Shown here in pieces: positions 41,768-51,455 of a stretch of 64,000 bases of DNA (positions within the stretch are counted from its first letter, which is position 1; every line of letters begins with the position of its first letter). This DNA is from Dehalococcoidia bacterium (GTDB taxonomy: Bacteria; Chloroflexota; Dehalococcoidia; Dehalococcoidales; RBG-16-60-22): contig JAUXAC010000002.1 in the NCBI GenBank assembly GCA_030615035.1, positions 1 through 64,000 of the forward strand. The letters run 5' to 3'. A program made the translations under genes and the position numbers. The notes beneath the pieces were generated by a model. That model was given only the letters and a program-made list of their open reading frames with translations, was not told where the DNA came from and made no database searches.

Positions 41768-43042
41768 ATGCCTAAAGCTAAGGTCTGTATACTTACTACC
41801 GGTCATTGTGCTTTGGATGGCAGGATTTTTTATAAAGAAGCCAGAAGCCTGCAACAGGCAGGCTATGAGGTAACCCTGCTAGCTCCCCTAAATGATGAAG
41901 GTTTCCTCTTTGACGCGGGCAAAAATAAAATAGCAACCGGTGAAACTACCCTATATGATATAAGGATTATCGGTTTCAGCCGGGAGAAGCGAGGCATCTT
42001 TAAAAACCGTGTCATATTGAAGTTAAGCAGGCTGGCTAGCCTGATAGGACTAAGGATAGGAACCGAGCTGTTCGCAGAACTAACAGAACTAATTGACAAG
42101 GGCACAAACCTAAGGGCTGATGTTTACCACTGCCATGAGATTTTCTCGCTATACGCTGGCATCCAAATCAAAAGGAGGCTAGAGAAAGAAGGCAGAAAGC
42201 CAAAGCTCATCTACGATGTCCATGAATACACACCAGCAACATCTCCAAAGGCAAGGGGGATAAATAAATTATACGATGAGCTCTCAAAAAAAGTAATTGT
42301 CCACTTTGAGAAAGAGGCACTAAAATATGTGGACTATACTATCACCGTCAGTGAAGTAATCAGGGATTATCTGCTAACCCAAAATAGGTCTATTCAGACC
42401 GAGGTAATCTATAACTGCTCTGTCTTTCCCATTTCCCAAGAGCAAGAGAGTGTAAAGCCTCAAGGCAAGGTAATAATCTGCCACGAGGGTTCTCTATCAT
42501 TCAGCCGAGGTCTGAAGCGGATGATTGAGGTTATGAGGGTATTAAAAGAAGGCTATGGCAATAGGGTGGGGTTGCTCATCATTGGCACTGTTTACGGTGA
42601 GGAAAGAAGGTATCTTGACCAGAAGTTAGACGAATATGATTTACAGGATACTATAAGGTGCACCGGCTGGCTAACCTATGAAAAGGTTAGCCAAGCTATC
42701 TACCAAGCTGATATAGGGATAATGTTTTCTGAGCCGACCGAGAACATTATGCTGGGAGGGGGAGTAGGCAACAAACTTTTCAATTACATGCGTTGCGGGC
42801 TACCTATTGTTTCAGTCGAGGTACCGGAGAGGAGTCGAGTAATCTCAGAGACACAGTGCGGATTAGTGGTAACAGAGCCAAGCACTGAAAGTCTGGCTAA
42901 AGCACTGTCAGCTTTAATTGATGATGAAACCAAAAGGCGTCAGCTAGGTGACAATGCCAGGAAAGCAGGCTATAATCAATATGGCTGGGAGCAGATGGAG
43001 AAAAGATTATTAAGAGTGTATCAAGAGCTTCTTCATCCTTAG
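41768..43042 (+). CDS. Family-4 glycosyltransferase
   Basis: 424 residues, GT-B fold. N-terminal VCILTTGHCALDGRIFYKEA, acceptor-domain VYHCHEI and YDVHEYTP; donor-domain CHEGSLSFSRGLKRMIEV, FSEPTENIMLGGGVGNKLFN and YMRCGLPIVSVEVPE. Transfers a sugar from a nucleotide donor to the glycan intermediate. The C-terminal 45 residues have a duplicate remnant at 44944-45084. Confidence 0.88.
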   Translation: MPKAKVCILTTGHCALDGRIFYKEARSLQQAGYEVTLLAPLNDEGFLFDAGKNKIATGETTLYDIRIIGFSREKRGIFKNRVILKLSRLASLIGLRIGTELFAELTELIDKGTNLRADVYHCHEIFSLYAGIQIKRRLEKEGRKPKLIYDVHEYTPATSPKARGINKLYDELSKKVIVHFEKEALKYVDYTITVSEVIRDYLLTQNRSIQTEVIYNCSVFPISQEQESVKPQGKVIICHEGSLSFSRGLKRMIEVMRVLKEGYGNRVGLLIIGTVYGEERRYLDQKLDEYDLQDTIRCTGWLTYEKVSQAIYQADIGIMFSEPTENIMLGGGVGNKLFNYMRCGLPIVSVEVPERSRVISETQCGLVVTEPSTESLAKALSALIDDETKRRQLGDNARKAGYNQYGWEQMEKRLLRVYQELLHP

Positions 43043-43080
43043 GGTAAGGTTTATGAGAAAGTTGAGGTTCCAAAATATTA

Positions 43081-43716
43081 ATGAATAATTCCAAGACAAT
43101 CCTCGCCCTCTCGCCACATACCGATGATGTGGAACTCGGTGCCGGCGGCATGTTAGCTAAATGGATAGAAGAGGGTAAACAAGTGTATTATGTTGCCTTA
43201 AGCACCGCTCGTAAATCTGTTCCTGAAGGTCTGCCTGCAGATATTCTAGAGAAAGAGGTAAAGCAAGCAACCAAAGCTCTTGGGATAGAGGAGGAAAACC
43301 TATATATTTACAATTTTAAGGTGAGGGTATTTTCTCAGTTTAGGCAAGACATTCTGGACCTTTTAATCGACCTTAGAAAACAACTAAATCCAGACCTGGT
43401 GTTGCTACCCTCGTTAAAGGATACGCATCAAGACCATATTACCGTTGTTGAAGAGGGCATTAGAGCCTTTAAGCACATAACGATATTATCCTATGAGCTT
43501 CCTTGGAACCTCCTGGGCTTTGCTCCCTCACTTTTTGTGTCTCTGGAAAGACAACATTTGAATAGAAAGATACAAGCGGTAAACTGCTATCAGTCACAAA
43601 AGCATAAAAAGTACACCGGTGAAGAGTTTCTTTATGGATGGGCTCGGATGAGAGGGGGTCAAATCAACTGCGATTATGCTGAAGCCTTTGAGGTTATAAG
43701 ATGTATTATACGATAA
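43081..43716 (+). CDS. PIG-L family N-deacetylase
   Basis: 211 residues. ILALSPHTDDVELGAGGML contains the zinc-binding HxDD motif; PSLKDTHQDHITVVEEGI gives the third ligand (HxDH). The family deacetylates GlcNAc-containing lipids and sugars. The downstream LpxD-like acyltransferase could re-acylate the freed amine, so the pair may change an N-acyl group. Confidence 0.88.
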   Translation: MNNSKTILALSPHTDDVELGAGGMLAKWIEEGKQVYYVALSTARKSVPEGLPADILEKEVKQATKALGIEEENLYIYNFKVRVFSQFRQDILDLLIDLRKQLNPDLVLLPSLKDTHQDHITVVEEGIRAFKHITILSYELPWNLLGFAPSLFVSLERQHLNRKIQAVNCYQSQKHKKYTGEEFLYGWARMRGGQINCDYAEAFEVIRCIIR

Positions 43717-43735
43717 GGGTATGGCAGGAATAATC

Positions 43736-44680
43736 ATGGGTAAAAAGAATACCAGCTTAACGGAGCTATGCGGCTCAATAACCGAGGAATGCGAGGTACT
43801 TGGAGCTAGAGATAGATATGTGTCTATTGCCTCTCCGATTAGTGAATCAGATAAAGACTCGGTTACTTTTTGCTCCAAGCATACTGAGGATGCTTTGCCA
43901 ATGATAAGAGATTCAAGAGCAGGCGTGATAATATGCTCCAAGGAATTGTGTTACGAAGAAGACGATTACAAAGATAAGACTCTTATACTGGTTTTGAACC
44001 CCAGATTAGCCTTTATTCAAGTAATACAAAAATGCTTCCAAGAAGAATTAGAATTTGGCATCCATCCCACAGCAATTATAGATAAAAATGCAAGGATACA
44101 CCCGAACGTCTATATTGGGGCAAACTCATGCATAAGTAAATGTGAGATAGGTGAAAACACGGTAGTTCATGCCAATGTTCATATATACTCAAAAGTAAAG
44201 ATTGGTAGGAATGTTATCATTCATGAGGGAGCAGTAATCGGTAAAGAAGGGTTCAGCTATGAAAAGAATAGTCAGGGTGAATGGGAAAAGTTCCCTCATA
44301 TTGGTGGTGTGGTCATTAAAGACAAAGTGGAGATTGGTTCCAATACTATTATAGACAGGGGAACGCTTGATAATACTATTATTGGGCAAGGAACCAAGAT
44401 AAATAATCTGTGTCATGTCGGCCACAACGCAGTAATTGGTAATAACTGTCTTATAATTGTTAATAGTTACATTGGAGGAAGTAGTAAAGTGGGAGATGAT
44501 TGCTGGATAGCGCCTGGAGCTATTATTAGAAATGGCGTCAAGGTAGGTAGGAATGTGATGATAGGCATGGGGTCAGTGGTTGACAAAAATATAGATGACA
44601 ATTCCGTAGCTTATGGCATCCCGGCGAGGGTAGTAAGAAAACGGTATAATCCTAGAAACGATGATAGAGAGCTAGAATGA
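43736..44680 (+). CDS. LpxD-like sugar N-acyltransferase
   Basis: 314 residues from ATG 43736 (AGGA upstream; ATG 43721 also possible). A short N-terminal domain (1-100) precedes a long left-handed beta-helix of hexapeptide repeats (about 105-295) with HANVHIYSKVKIGRNVIIHE and HIGGVVIKDKVEIG; the catalytic His is in the NNLCHVGHNAVIG stretch. LpxD itself acylates UDP-glucosamine for lipid A. No other lipid A genes are here, so a glycan N-acylation role with the PIG-L deacetylase is more likely. Confidence 0.82.
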   Translation: MGKKNTSLTELCGSITEECEVLGARDRYVSIASPISESDKDSVTFCSKHTEDALPMIRDSRAGVIICSKELCYEEDDYKDKTLILVLNPRLAFIQVIQKCFQEELEFGIHPTAIIDKNARIHPNVYIGANSCISKCEIGENTVVHANVHIYSKVKIGRNVIIHEGAVIGKEGFSYEKNSQGEWEKFPHIGGVVIKDKVEIGSNTIIDRGTLDNTIIGQGTKINNLCHVGHNAVIGNNCLIIVNSYIGGSSKVGDDCWIAPGAIIRNGVKVGRNVMIGMGSVVDKNIDDNSVAYGIPARVVRKRYNPRNDDRELE

Positions 44681-44904
44681 GCCAGTGTGGATTTACTTTT
44701 CAACACTATGAAGAAACACTTAAATTGGCTAAGGAGAAGGGGTATTCCTTTAGCCGACTATGTGACTTCGATGATAACAAGGAACGAGAACTACTAATTT
44801 TACTGAGACATGACCTAGACCTTCCAGCAACGCAAAAAGTTCTATCTTTCGCCCAGATAGAAAATAAACTTGGTATTAAGGCAACACATCCTCAAAGAGG
44901 TTGA
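44677..44904 (+). pseudogene. N-terminal fragment of a polysaccharide-deacetylase-like protein
   Basis: 75 codons overlapping the previous stop by ATGA. FTFQHYEETLKLAKEKGYSF then ILLRHDLDLP...IENKLGIKAT matches the start of NodB-like deacetylases in glycan loci (metal-binding HDxD). The frame breaks at about 44890 and the rest of the barrel is missing. Confidence 0.7.
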
Positions 44905-44943
44905 GTCGGGGATGCCAGTGGTTAATGCTGCCCGGGAGCACTT

Positions 44944-45084
44944 TCATTTTTGATTGATGATAAAGCTAGAAGGCACCAGCTAGGTGAGAATGCGAAGAAA
45001 GCAGCGTATAGTCAATATAGCTGGGAGCAGATGGAGAAAAGACTATTAAGAGTTTATGGAGAACTTCTTCGTCCTCATGAGTAA
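44944..45084 (+). pseudogene. C-terminal remnant of a GT4 glycosyltransferase
   Basis: 46 codons ending at TAA 45082-45084. LIDDKARRHQLGENAKKAAY and WEQMEKRLLRVYGELL closely match the end of the glycosyltransferase at 41768. No start codon is available. A duplicated 3' end, joined to the deacetylase fragment. Confidence 0.75.
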
Positions 45085-45087
45085 GAC

Positions 45088-46392
45088 TCATGAGCAAGTT
45101 TGCGCCACAATCATCTCGCCTGTCAGTTGGTCAAGAATCTCTGCGAACTTCCTCGCCATTTCGCTATGGCTATACTTATTGACGTTTGATTCCACACCGT
45201 GGTAAGCTACCTTACCTTTGAGTTTATATTCCTGATATAGTTTCTTAAGCACGTTCTTAATGTCTTCTACAGTCCCAGCGCAGATACCAGCTTTAGTTTC
45301 ATCCAGTAGTTCGCTAACCACATCATCTGAGCCACCGGTAGCCAGTATAGGTCTCCTCGCCGCCAGGTATTCAAAAATCTTTCCTGAATAGGCCCCACGC
45401 TCTTGCGGTTTTTCCAACTTAAGACGAAGCAATAACTGTGATTCTCTTTGCTTGCCCACGGCGGCATCTCTGGACACCAGCCCATACTGCCTGACGATGC
45501 CCGATAGCCCGTAGTGCTCAATCTCCCTGTCCAGCCAGGCAGTGTCGTGACCGTAAAACCTGACTTCTACATCATCCGGGTCCATAGTGTCATTTAGGAT
45601 TAAATGCTGTAGGGCAGCGAAAAGCTTTGAGGGGTCATGCTTCCCGGCGTAGATAGTGCCAGTATAGGTGATGGTAAATTTCGCCATCAAATTAGCTGGC
45701 GGGTTATTCACCTCCGTCAGGTCAAACCCGTGGGTAATTGCATAAACTGTTTTTCCTTTGTGCAGTGTTCTCAACTTCTCTGCCCATGGCTCGGAAACAG
45801 TTACCAAGGCGTCCGCATTGGACAACGTTTTCCGTTCTAATCTGGTATCAATTGATTTCCTTATGGACCCATAATGGTAGTTATGGTTCTGTGACCAGAG
45901 GTCAGCAAAGTCAGCAATCCAGCAAATGCCATACTTTGCTTTCAGGGCACTGGCGACCATATGGCTTGTTGCTACCGGATGACAGCTAATTATGGTGTCT
46001 ATGCTTTCGCACTGTAAGAGTTCGCTGCCTGCCTTGAGGGCGAAAGGTCTCCAGCCTTTATGAGAGTCTGGGTAGTTAAGGATTTCCCCGCCACGAGTAA
46101 GAATGAAATCTAGCAAGGATTTTTTAGATGTTACGCCAGACCGTTCCTTGACTTGCCTTTTTATGTCTTTATCCAGGTCAAATCCGAATAGTTTTTTCCA
46201 AAAACCCAGAGCATCTCGGTAAGGTGTTTCTATAACCCGGAACGGCAAATCTGCTTTTTCCAAGAGAGCCGGTGTCAAAACAACCGGCTCCCAACCAAAT
46301 TCAGGGAGGTGCTTAGCCAGGGGTAGCGGGCGGAAACTTCCCCCGGAGTATGTAAAAGGGTGTAAGTAGCCTATAATCAGGACCTTCTTCAT
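45088..46392 (-). CDS. Family-4-like glycosyltransferase
   Basis: 434 residues. N-terminal VLIIGYLHPFTYSGGSFRPL and the mid-protein CHPVATSHMVASAL, TVSEPWAEKL belong to the acceptor domain; FTITYTGTIYAGKHDPSKLF, GKIFEYLAARRPILATGG and DDVVSELLDE form the donor domain. Last gene in the minus-strand cluster; its stop lies four bases from the plus-strand remnant. AAGGAGGT lies 13 bases upstream of ATG, a rather long spacing. Confidence 0.85.
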   Translation of the reverse strand: MKKVLIIGYLHPFTYSGGSFRPLPLAKHLPEFGWEPVVLTPALLEKADLPFRVIETPYRDALGFWKKLFGFDLDKDIKRQVKERSGVTSKKSLLDFILTRGGEILNYPDSHKGWRPFALKAGSELLQCESIDTIISCHPVATSHMVASALKAKYGICWIADFADLWSQNHNYHYGSIRKSIDTRLERKTLSNADALVTVSEPWAEKLRTLHKGKTVYAITHGFDLTEVNNPPANLMAKFTITYTGTIYAGKHDPSKLFAALQHLILNDTMDPDDVEVRFYGHDTAWLDREIEHYGLSGIVRQYGLVSRDAAVGKQRESQLLLRLKLEKPQERGAYSGKIFEYLAARRPILATGGSDDVVSELLDETKAGICAGTVEDIKNVLKKLYQEYKLKGKVAYHGVESNVNKYSHSEMARKFAEILDQLTGEMIVAQTCS

Positions 46393-46567
46393 TAAGTGCC
46401 GGATACCTCCTTTATGGTGAGAGTGCTAAAAAGGACTGAATCCGTCCAGTTTGGCGAAATAGCCCGTTTCTGCTAAGATGACAATAAGCACATATATTGA
46501 CAAAAGGCATATATACACAAGTGTAGACTATTGACCCCAAAAATGCAACTCGCTCTTTAAAAAAGTT

Positions 46568-47338
46568 TTAGCGAGCGTGAGCTACAGCGTATAAAATTCT
46601 ATGACGATAATCAGGAGAATCAGAAGAAACAGGAATCAGCTTAAAATTTTCAGCTATCATGTCACTATCGCCTAATTCAGGCTTGACCACTATCGTCTTA
46701 CCGAGGATAATGCTGTTGAGAAATCCTTTCACCTCTTTACCTTTTGGTGCTACATCAAGAATCTTACCCGTAGTTACTATTATCGCAGCTCGAACCCGCT
46801 CCCATGTTGATCCCCGCGATATGGGGAAAGCACCAAAAAGCTTGGCGTCAAAGTACTGCTGGTTCAGTGAGGCAACTAGTTCCGGGACAGAATAGTACCT
46901 GTGGCTCAGAGGGCTGGCATGAAATCCGGGTACATCCTTGTTCGGCAGGCAAATGCATAATATACCACGCTTTCTCAGAACGCGATGGCACTCCTCAAAA
47001 AAGTCTTCAAGACGAGTAAGATACTGAATAACCTCCATTGTTACTATTACATCGAAGGAGCCATCCTTAAAAGGTAATTTTTGAGCATCCAGCAACAGAA
47101 GCCCTATTCTCCCCCTATAACGCTGGTAAGCGCGTCTCAGGTTATCCTCGGAGTAGTCTCCACCAATAACGTTTCTTGCTGTTCTGTCTAGATAACCCAA
47201 GCCGAGGCCAGCGCCGCAGCCTACTTCCAGTATCTGCTTTCCTTGAACATATTGGGCGGCAGTATAGTAACGGCAGCAAATCATTTGTAGCTGCTCACTG
47301 CTTACCTTAGCCTCAGATGTTTCTGCCTCATGGCTCAT
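46568..47338 (-). CDS. Class I SAM methyltransferase (UbiE-like)
   Basis: 256 residues. ILEVGCGAGLGLGYLDRTAR is SAM motif I, followed by GGDYSEDNL, LLLDAQKLPFKDGSFDVIVT and EECHRVLRKRGILCICLPN. Substrate unknown, likely a sugar or lipid-linked intermediate. It overlaps the phosphotransferase gene upstream by 11 bases. Confidence 0.85.
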   Translation of the reverse strand: MSHEAETSEAKVSSEQLQMICCRYYTAAQYVQGKQILEVGCGAGLGLGYLDRTARNVIGGDYSEDNLRRAYQRYRGRIGLLLLDAQKLPFKDGSFDVIVTMEVIQYLTRLEDFFEECHRVLRKRGILCICLPNKDVPGFHASPLSHRYYSVPELVASLNQQYFDAKLFGAFPISRGSTWERVRAAIIVTTGKILDVAPKGKEVKGFLNSIILGKTIVVKPELGDSDMIAENFKLIPVSSDSPDYRHRILYAVAHAR

Positions 47339-48212
47339 GTTGGCTCACATCCTCAAGACCTTTCGGTGGATACTCTTCGTTCTCAGTTGTATTGTCTGGA
47401 GTAGTGCCGGTAGCTGAGAGAGACGCATAGAGAGACTGAATGTGTCGAGTCCGAACAATATGGATTACTCTGGCTATACCATCGAGAAGGAGGAACACGG
47501 TATAGATGGTCAGCATAGCAAGCACGATGCTGACCGGCATCATAATAGATGGGAATCCCCGCTCTAGGACAAGGTCTATCACTGCGGCCACAATGAATGG
47601 ATCTACCATATGATAGGGATAGCGGAGGCGAGCTACTATAGGAGATGCTGCTCCTTTAGACAAGAAGCCTGTGTCATGATGCCAGGCTAGGTTTTTCCTG
47701 TCTTTCAACCCTTGCCTCAATATCATTTGCAGTAATATACTATTTTGAGCAACGTCTACAAAGTTCCTCACGAGGAAAGACATGACAGCTGCACAGCCAA
47801 TAAAGAATACCAATATGTTAGGAAAGTTTTGATATATTCCGAAAGTCAGGAAGATGAAAAGGAATACCGGTGGTATACTCCAAACGAGTGAATCTAGGAA
47901 GTCACCCTCAGGGCTCGCCTTGCCACGGTAGCGGGCTACATTACCATCCACAAAATCAAAAAGGAATGCGACTCGTATTACTAACCCCCCAATAATAATC
48001 ATGAGCGGAGACCCCAGGATGAATAGTGCGGCACCCCCCGTATAGATAAATGCACCAAGCAAGGTAATTTGATTCGGGGTAATCGGTGTGTACAGGAACA
48101 ACCTCGTGATATATATAGAAATGCTTCTGTAGATCCTAAAGGCGGGATTAATGTCGCCACCCTCAGGCGGGCATATCTTGCGCAGTTCTTTAATTGAAGG
48201 CGGTTTTTTCAT
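47328..48212 (-). CDS. CDP-alcohol phosphatidyltransferase-like protein with altered motif
   Basis: 294 residues from ATG 48212 (a TTG 16 codons earlier is less likely). Several membrane helices follow an amphipathic N-terminus. The family motif DxxDGxxAR(x8)GxxxDxxxD reads DFVDGNVARYRGKASPEGDF and then LDSLVW, so the first three acidic positions are kept but the last Asp is Trp. The enzyme would transfer a phosphoalcohol from CDP to a lipid or sugar; loss of the proposed catalytic base may change or abolish it. Within the glycan operon. Confidence 0.8.
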   Translation of the reverse strand: MKKPPSIKELRKICPPEGGDINPAFRIYRSISIYITRLFLYTPITPNQITLLGAFIYTGGAALFILGSPLMIIIGGLVIRVAFLFDFVDGNVARYRGKASPEGDFLDSLVWSIPPVFLFIFLTFGIYQNFPNILVFFIGCAAVMSFLVRNFVDVAQNSILLQMILRQGLKDRKNLAWHHDTGFLSKGAASPIVARLRYPYHMVDPFIVAAVIDLVLERGFPSIMMPVSIVLAMLTIYTVFLLLDGIARVIHIVRTRHIQSLYASLSATGTTPDNTTENEEYPPKGLEDVSQHEP

Positions 48213-48338
48213 TTTTTGGTTTCTTACAAGTAACGAAAATCCAAAGTGTAAAAGACTCAATCACGGAACGATAAAAGGAAACTGACGCTTAATTATTTGT
48301 ACTATCCGCTGTTTCACTTTTGCTCCCCGTAAGAGAGC

Positions 48339-49445
48339 CTATCTCTTATAGAACTTACGGACGGAGTCCATGACGAATTCCACCTGCTCGTTGCTGAGTT
48401 CAGTATTCATCGGCAGTGAAAGCACTTCTCTTGATAGTTGTTCCGTCACCGGAAGATGGAAATGACTCAGGTTCAGTGCCTTCTGGTGCTGCATCGGCTT
48501 GGGCCAGGAAATCAGAGTCTCTACGCTTGACTCAGAAAGGTAAGTAACTAATTTATCACGGTCTTGAGCTCTTATGACATAATTTTGGTAAGTATCAAAA
48601 TAACGCCCGCTTGACTCGGGCGGCGGTGGTAACCTTAAGTAGGGCAGGTCAGAAAGACCACAGTGATACATATTGGCCACTTCCCTTCGCCGCTCTATCC
48701 AACCTGAAAGGTACTTAAACTTCACGTTTAATATCGCCGCCTGCAGGTTATCCAGCCGACTGTTAAAGCCAAAGAGAACAATCTCATTCTTTGTCTGCTG
48801 ACCGTGGTTGCGGTAAAGACGTATTTTTTCGGCTACTCCTTCATCATCGGTTGTCACCATACCACCATCTCCAGCCCCCCCCAATATCTTGGACGGGTAG
48901 AAACTGAAACAGCCGGTCAAACCAAAGGAGCCTGCCTTTTGCCCGTCAAATGTAGCTCCCAAAGCCTGGGCGGCGTCTTCTATCACAATCAAATTATGTT
49001 TTGAAGCAATGTCCATCAATTTCCCCATATCACAAAGGCGGCCATTCAAGTGAACAGGCATAATAGCTTTAGTCCGAGGGGTAATGGCTTGCTCCAGTTG
49101 TTCCACATCCATATTGAAATCCTCTGCCACATCCACCAGGACCGGCGTGGCTCCGCAGTGAACGATAACTGCTGCTGAAGCTACAAAAGTGTGGGCAACA
49201 GTGATAACTTCATCACCAGGCCCCACTCCAGCCGCTAACAAAGACAGGTGTAGCGCATCCGTGCCGCTGTTGACACCCACCGCGTGTTTCGTCCCAACAA
49301 ACGAAGCGGTGTTTTCCTCAAACTGCCTTAATTGGTCACGGAGGATAAGGTCGCCTCTGGTCAGTACTTCTGTGATTGCTTGCATTACTTCATCCCACAG
49401 GCGACGGTAATGCTCGGGATAGTTCACGAATGGTACTTTATACAT
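48339..49445 (-). CDS. DegT/DnrJ/EryC1 sugar aminotransferase
   Basis: 368 residues. VNSGTDALHLSLLA, pyridine-binding EDAAQALGATFDGQKAG and catalytic Lys in SFYPSKILGGAGDGG are intact, so unlike the enzyme at 25014 this should be a true aminotransferase on a keto sugar. Two bases after the E1-beta-like gene. Confidence 0.9.
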   Translation of the reverse strand: MYKVPFVNYPEHYRRLWDEVMQAITEVLTRGDLILRDQLRQFEENTASFVGTKHAVGVNSGTDALHLSLLAAGVGPGDEVITVAHTFVASAAVIVHCGATPVLVDVAEDFNMDVEQLEQAITPRTKAIMPVHLNGRLCDMGKLMDIASKHNLIVIEDAAQALGATFDGQKAGSFGLTGCFSFYPSKILGGAGDGGMVTTDDEGVAEKIRLYRNHGQQTKNEIVLFGFNSRLDNLQAAILNVKFKYLSGWIERRREVANMYHCGLSDLPYLRLPPPPESSGRYFDTYQNYVIRAQDRDKLVTYLSESSVETLISWPKPMQHQKALNLSHFHLPVTEQLSREVLSLPMNTELSNEQVEFVMDSVRKFYKR

Positions 49446-49447
49446 CC

Positions 49448-50425
49448 TTATGCCTCCAGGATTTTCTTAACAGCAGAAGCTATATCTTCTGCCTTGCGGT
49501 AGTAAGTCTTCTCTAACGCTGAGCTTGCCGGAGCCGGAGTGTCAGGCAATGAAACCCGCTCAACAGGTGCCTTTAGGTATTCAAAAGCTTTCTCAGCCAC
49601 CAGGGCCGAAATTTCAGCCCCTACGCCACATGTTTTCCAGCCACTATCGGCGATTACTAACCTCCCTGTTTTCTTAACCGATTTAAGCAGCAAATCTTCA
49701 TCTAGAGGTTTGAGCGAGCGCAGGTCTATGACTTCGGCATTGATGTCGTCTTTCTCCAATATTTCCATGGCTTTCATTGCTTCCCATACTAAATAGGACG
49801 TCGCTACCACCGTGACATCTTGTCCTTCCTTTCTTACTATTCCTTTTCCGATGGGGACGGAGTATAACTCCTCAGGCACTTCTCCAACATAATCGTAAAG
49901 CCACCGGTCATCAATATAGACGACAGGGTTGTTATCTTCGACACTGGCAACAAGAAGCCCCTTGGCATCGTAAGGGGTACCGGGCATAACCACCTTAAGA
50001 CCAGGTAGATGAGCGAAAATCGCCTGCAAAGCCTGCGAATGCTGAGCGGCTTGTTCACCCCCTCTATTGATAATCCCCCAAATAGTCAAGGGGACACTTA
50101 GTTGTCCGCCAAACATGTAATGCCAGTTGGCGGCATGATTTGCTATCTGGTCCATAGCATAATACATGAAGTCCATTCTCGAGTGCATTAAAATGGGATG
50201 CATTCCGCCTAATGCTGCGCCTATTGCTACTCCGGTAGTACCATTTTCCGATACCGGGGTGTCAATTACCCGTTGCGGACCAAATCGCTGGATGAGCCCG
50301 ACCGTGGTAGCTCCCACATACCAAGGACTGGTAACCCCTTGCCCAATGAGAAATGCCCGGCTGTCCTTCTCCAGTACTTGGTGCAAGGTTTCGTTAAGTG
50401 CTTGGACGTAAGAGATTTGCCGCAT
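49448..50425 (-). CDS. TPP-dependent dehydrogenase E1 beta-like subunit
   Basis: 325 residues from ATG 50425 (AGGTG eight bases upstream; GTG 50434 possible). DTPVSENGTTGVAIGAALGG, the RGGEQAAQHSQALQAIFAHL block and VVMPGTPYDAKGLLVASVED match E1-beta of 2-oxoacid dehydrogenases. It pairs with the alpha subunit four bases upstream. No E2 or E3 partner is present, so the pair more likely makes a free carbon-carbon transfer, for example onto a keto sugar. Confidence 0.88.
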   Translation of the reverse strand: MRQISYVQALNETLHQVLEKDSRAFLIGQGVTSPWYVGATTVGLIQRFGPQRVIDTPVSENGTTGVAIGAALGGMHPILMHSRMDFMYYAMDQIANHAANWHYMFGGQLSVPLTIWGIINRGGEQAAQHSQALQAIFAHLPGLKVVMPGTPYDAKGLLVASVEDNNPVVYIDDRWLYDYVGEVPEELYSVPIGKGIVRKEGQDVTVVATSYLVWEAMKAMEILEKDDINAEVIDLRSLKPLDEDLLLKSVKKTGRLVIADSGWKTCGVGAEISALVAEKAFEYLKAPVERVSLPDTPAPASSALEKTYYRKAEDIASAVKKILEA

Positions 50426-50438
50426 AGTTAACACCTAC

Positions 50439-51455
50439 TCAAGTTTCAAATACATTGCTGGTAAGTTCACTCTGGTCTGGATACGGGCTTTCTTTAGCGT
50501 AAACAAGAGACTCCTCAACCTCCTTATCAATCTCCTGGCAAATCACTTTTTTCTCTGCGTTAGATACTATGCCCCGGTCCATCAGAAACTCCTCAAACCT
50601 TTTGATAGGGCATCTATCCATCCAGTAATCTAACTCCTCCTTGCTTCTAAGCCCTTTATCTAAATCGTAATTTGGCCCCACGTGCCCTCGCCACCGGTAG
50701 GTCATACACTCTATCAAAGTTGGTCCCTCGCCGCTACGGGCATTTTCAATCGCCTTCCTGGCTGCTTCATAGACCTCCACCACATTATTTCCATCAACCC
50801 TGACACCGAGCATTTTAAATACTTTGGCTTTCTTATAAATATCCGTATCGGCAAGGCAGGCTGAGATAGGCATATGAGTGGAGTAAAGATTGTTCTCGCA
50901 GACGAAAATCACCGGCAATTTCTTAAGCGAAGCAAAATTGAGAGATTCATAGAATACCCCCTCATTAGCGGCGCCATCGCCAAAGAAAGCCACCGATACA
51001 GCATCCCTTTTCTGGAGAGAGAAAGCCAGTGCTGCCCCTGCGGCTAGGGGTATCGTTCCAGCAACAATGGCTGAGCTTCCCAGTAGCCCCATATCGGGCG
51101 ATGCCAGGTGCATGGAGCCACCCCTACCCCTGGAACATCCGGTTGCCCGACCATACAATTCCGCCATCAGCGCCCTGGTATCACCACCCTTGGCGATATA
51201 ATGCCCATGACTCCGATGAGTGCTGAAAACGTAGTCATCCTTCCGCAGACTGGCGCAAACACCGGTAGCAATAGCTTCCTGCCCGATATACAGGTGAACG
51301 GGACATACTATCTCTGGCTCAGGCTGGAGGACTTCAGCCACTTTCTCCTCGAACTTACGGATTCGTAGCATCATGATATACAACTCCCGCAGGGTAGCTG
51401 AGGGGATGTCTATCATTGCTTTTTCTAGAGAAATGGGATTGGATTGTTCGGTCAT
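50439..51455 (-). CDS. TPP-dependent dehydrogenase E1 alpha-like subunit
   Basis: 338 residues. TPP motif FFGDGAANEGVFYESLNFAS...CENNLYS; also THRSHGHYIAKGGD and GRGGSMHL. Forms the alpha2beta2 E1 enzyme with the next gene. ATGA overlap with the upstream SDR gene ties it to the sugar operon. Possible product: an acyl or hydroxyethyl branch on a sugar; inference. Confidence 0.88.
   Translation of the reverse strand: MTEQSNPISLEKAMIDIPSATLRELYIMMLRIRKFEEKVAEVLQPEPEIVCPVHLYIGQEAIATGVCASLRKDDYVFSTHRSHGHYIAKGGDTRALMAELYGRATGCSRGRGGSMHLASPDMGLLGSSAIVAGTIPLAAGAALAFSLQKRDAVSVAFFGDGAANEGVFYESLNFASLKKLPVIFVCENNLYSTHMPISACLADTDIYKKAKVFKMLGVRVDGNNVVEVYEAARKAIENARSGEGPTLIECMTYRWRGHVGPNYDLDKGLRSKEELDYWMDRCPIKRFEEFLMDRGIVSNAEKKVICQEIDKEVEESLVYAKESPYPDQSELTSNVFET

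Noticed and set aside
43736..44680. Lipid A biosynthesis (true LpxD)
   Set aside because: No lpxA, lpxB or lpxC-type partners are present, and Chloroflexota generally lack lipid A; a glycan acyltransferase fits better.
46495..46530. Third copy of the TTGACAAAAGGCA promoter
   Set aside because: The 13 bases match the promoter at 27238, but no -10 box is correctly spaced and nearby genes are on the other strand.
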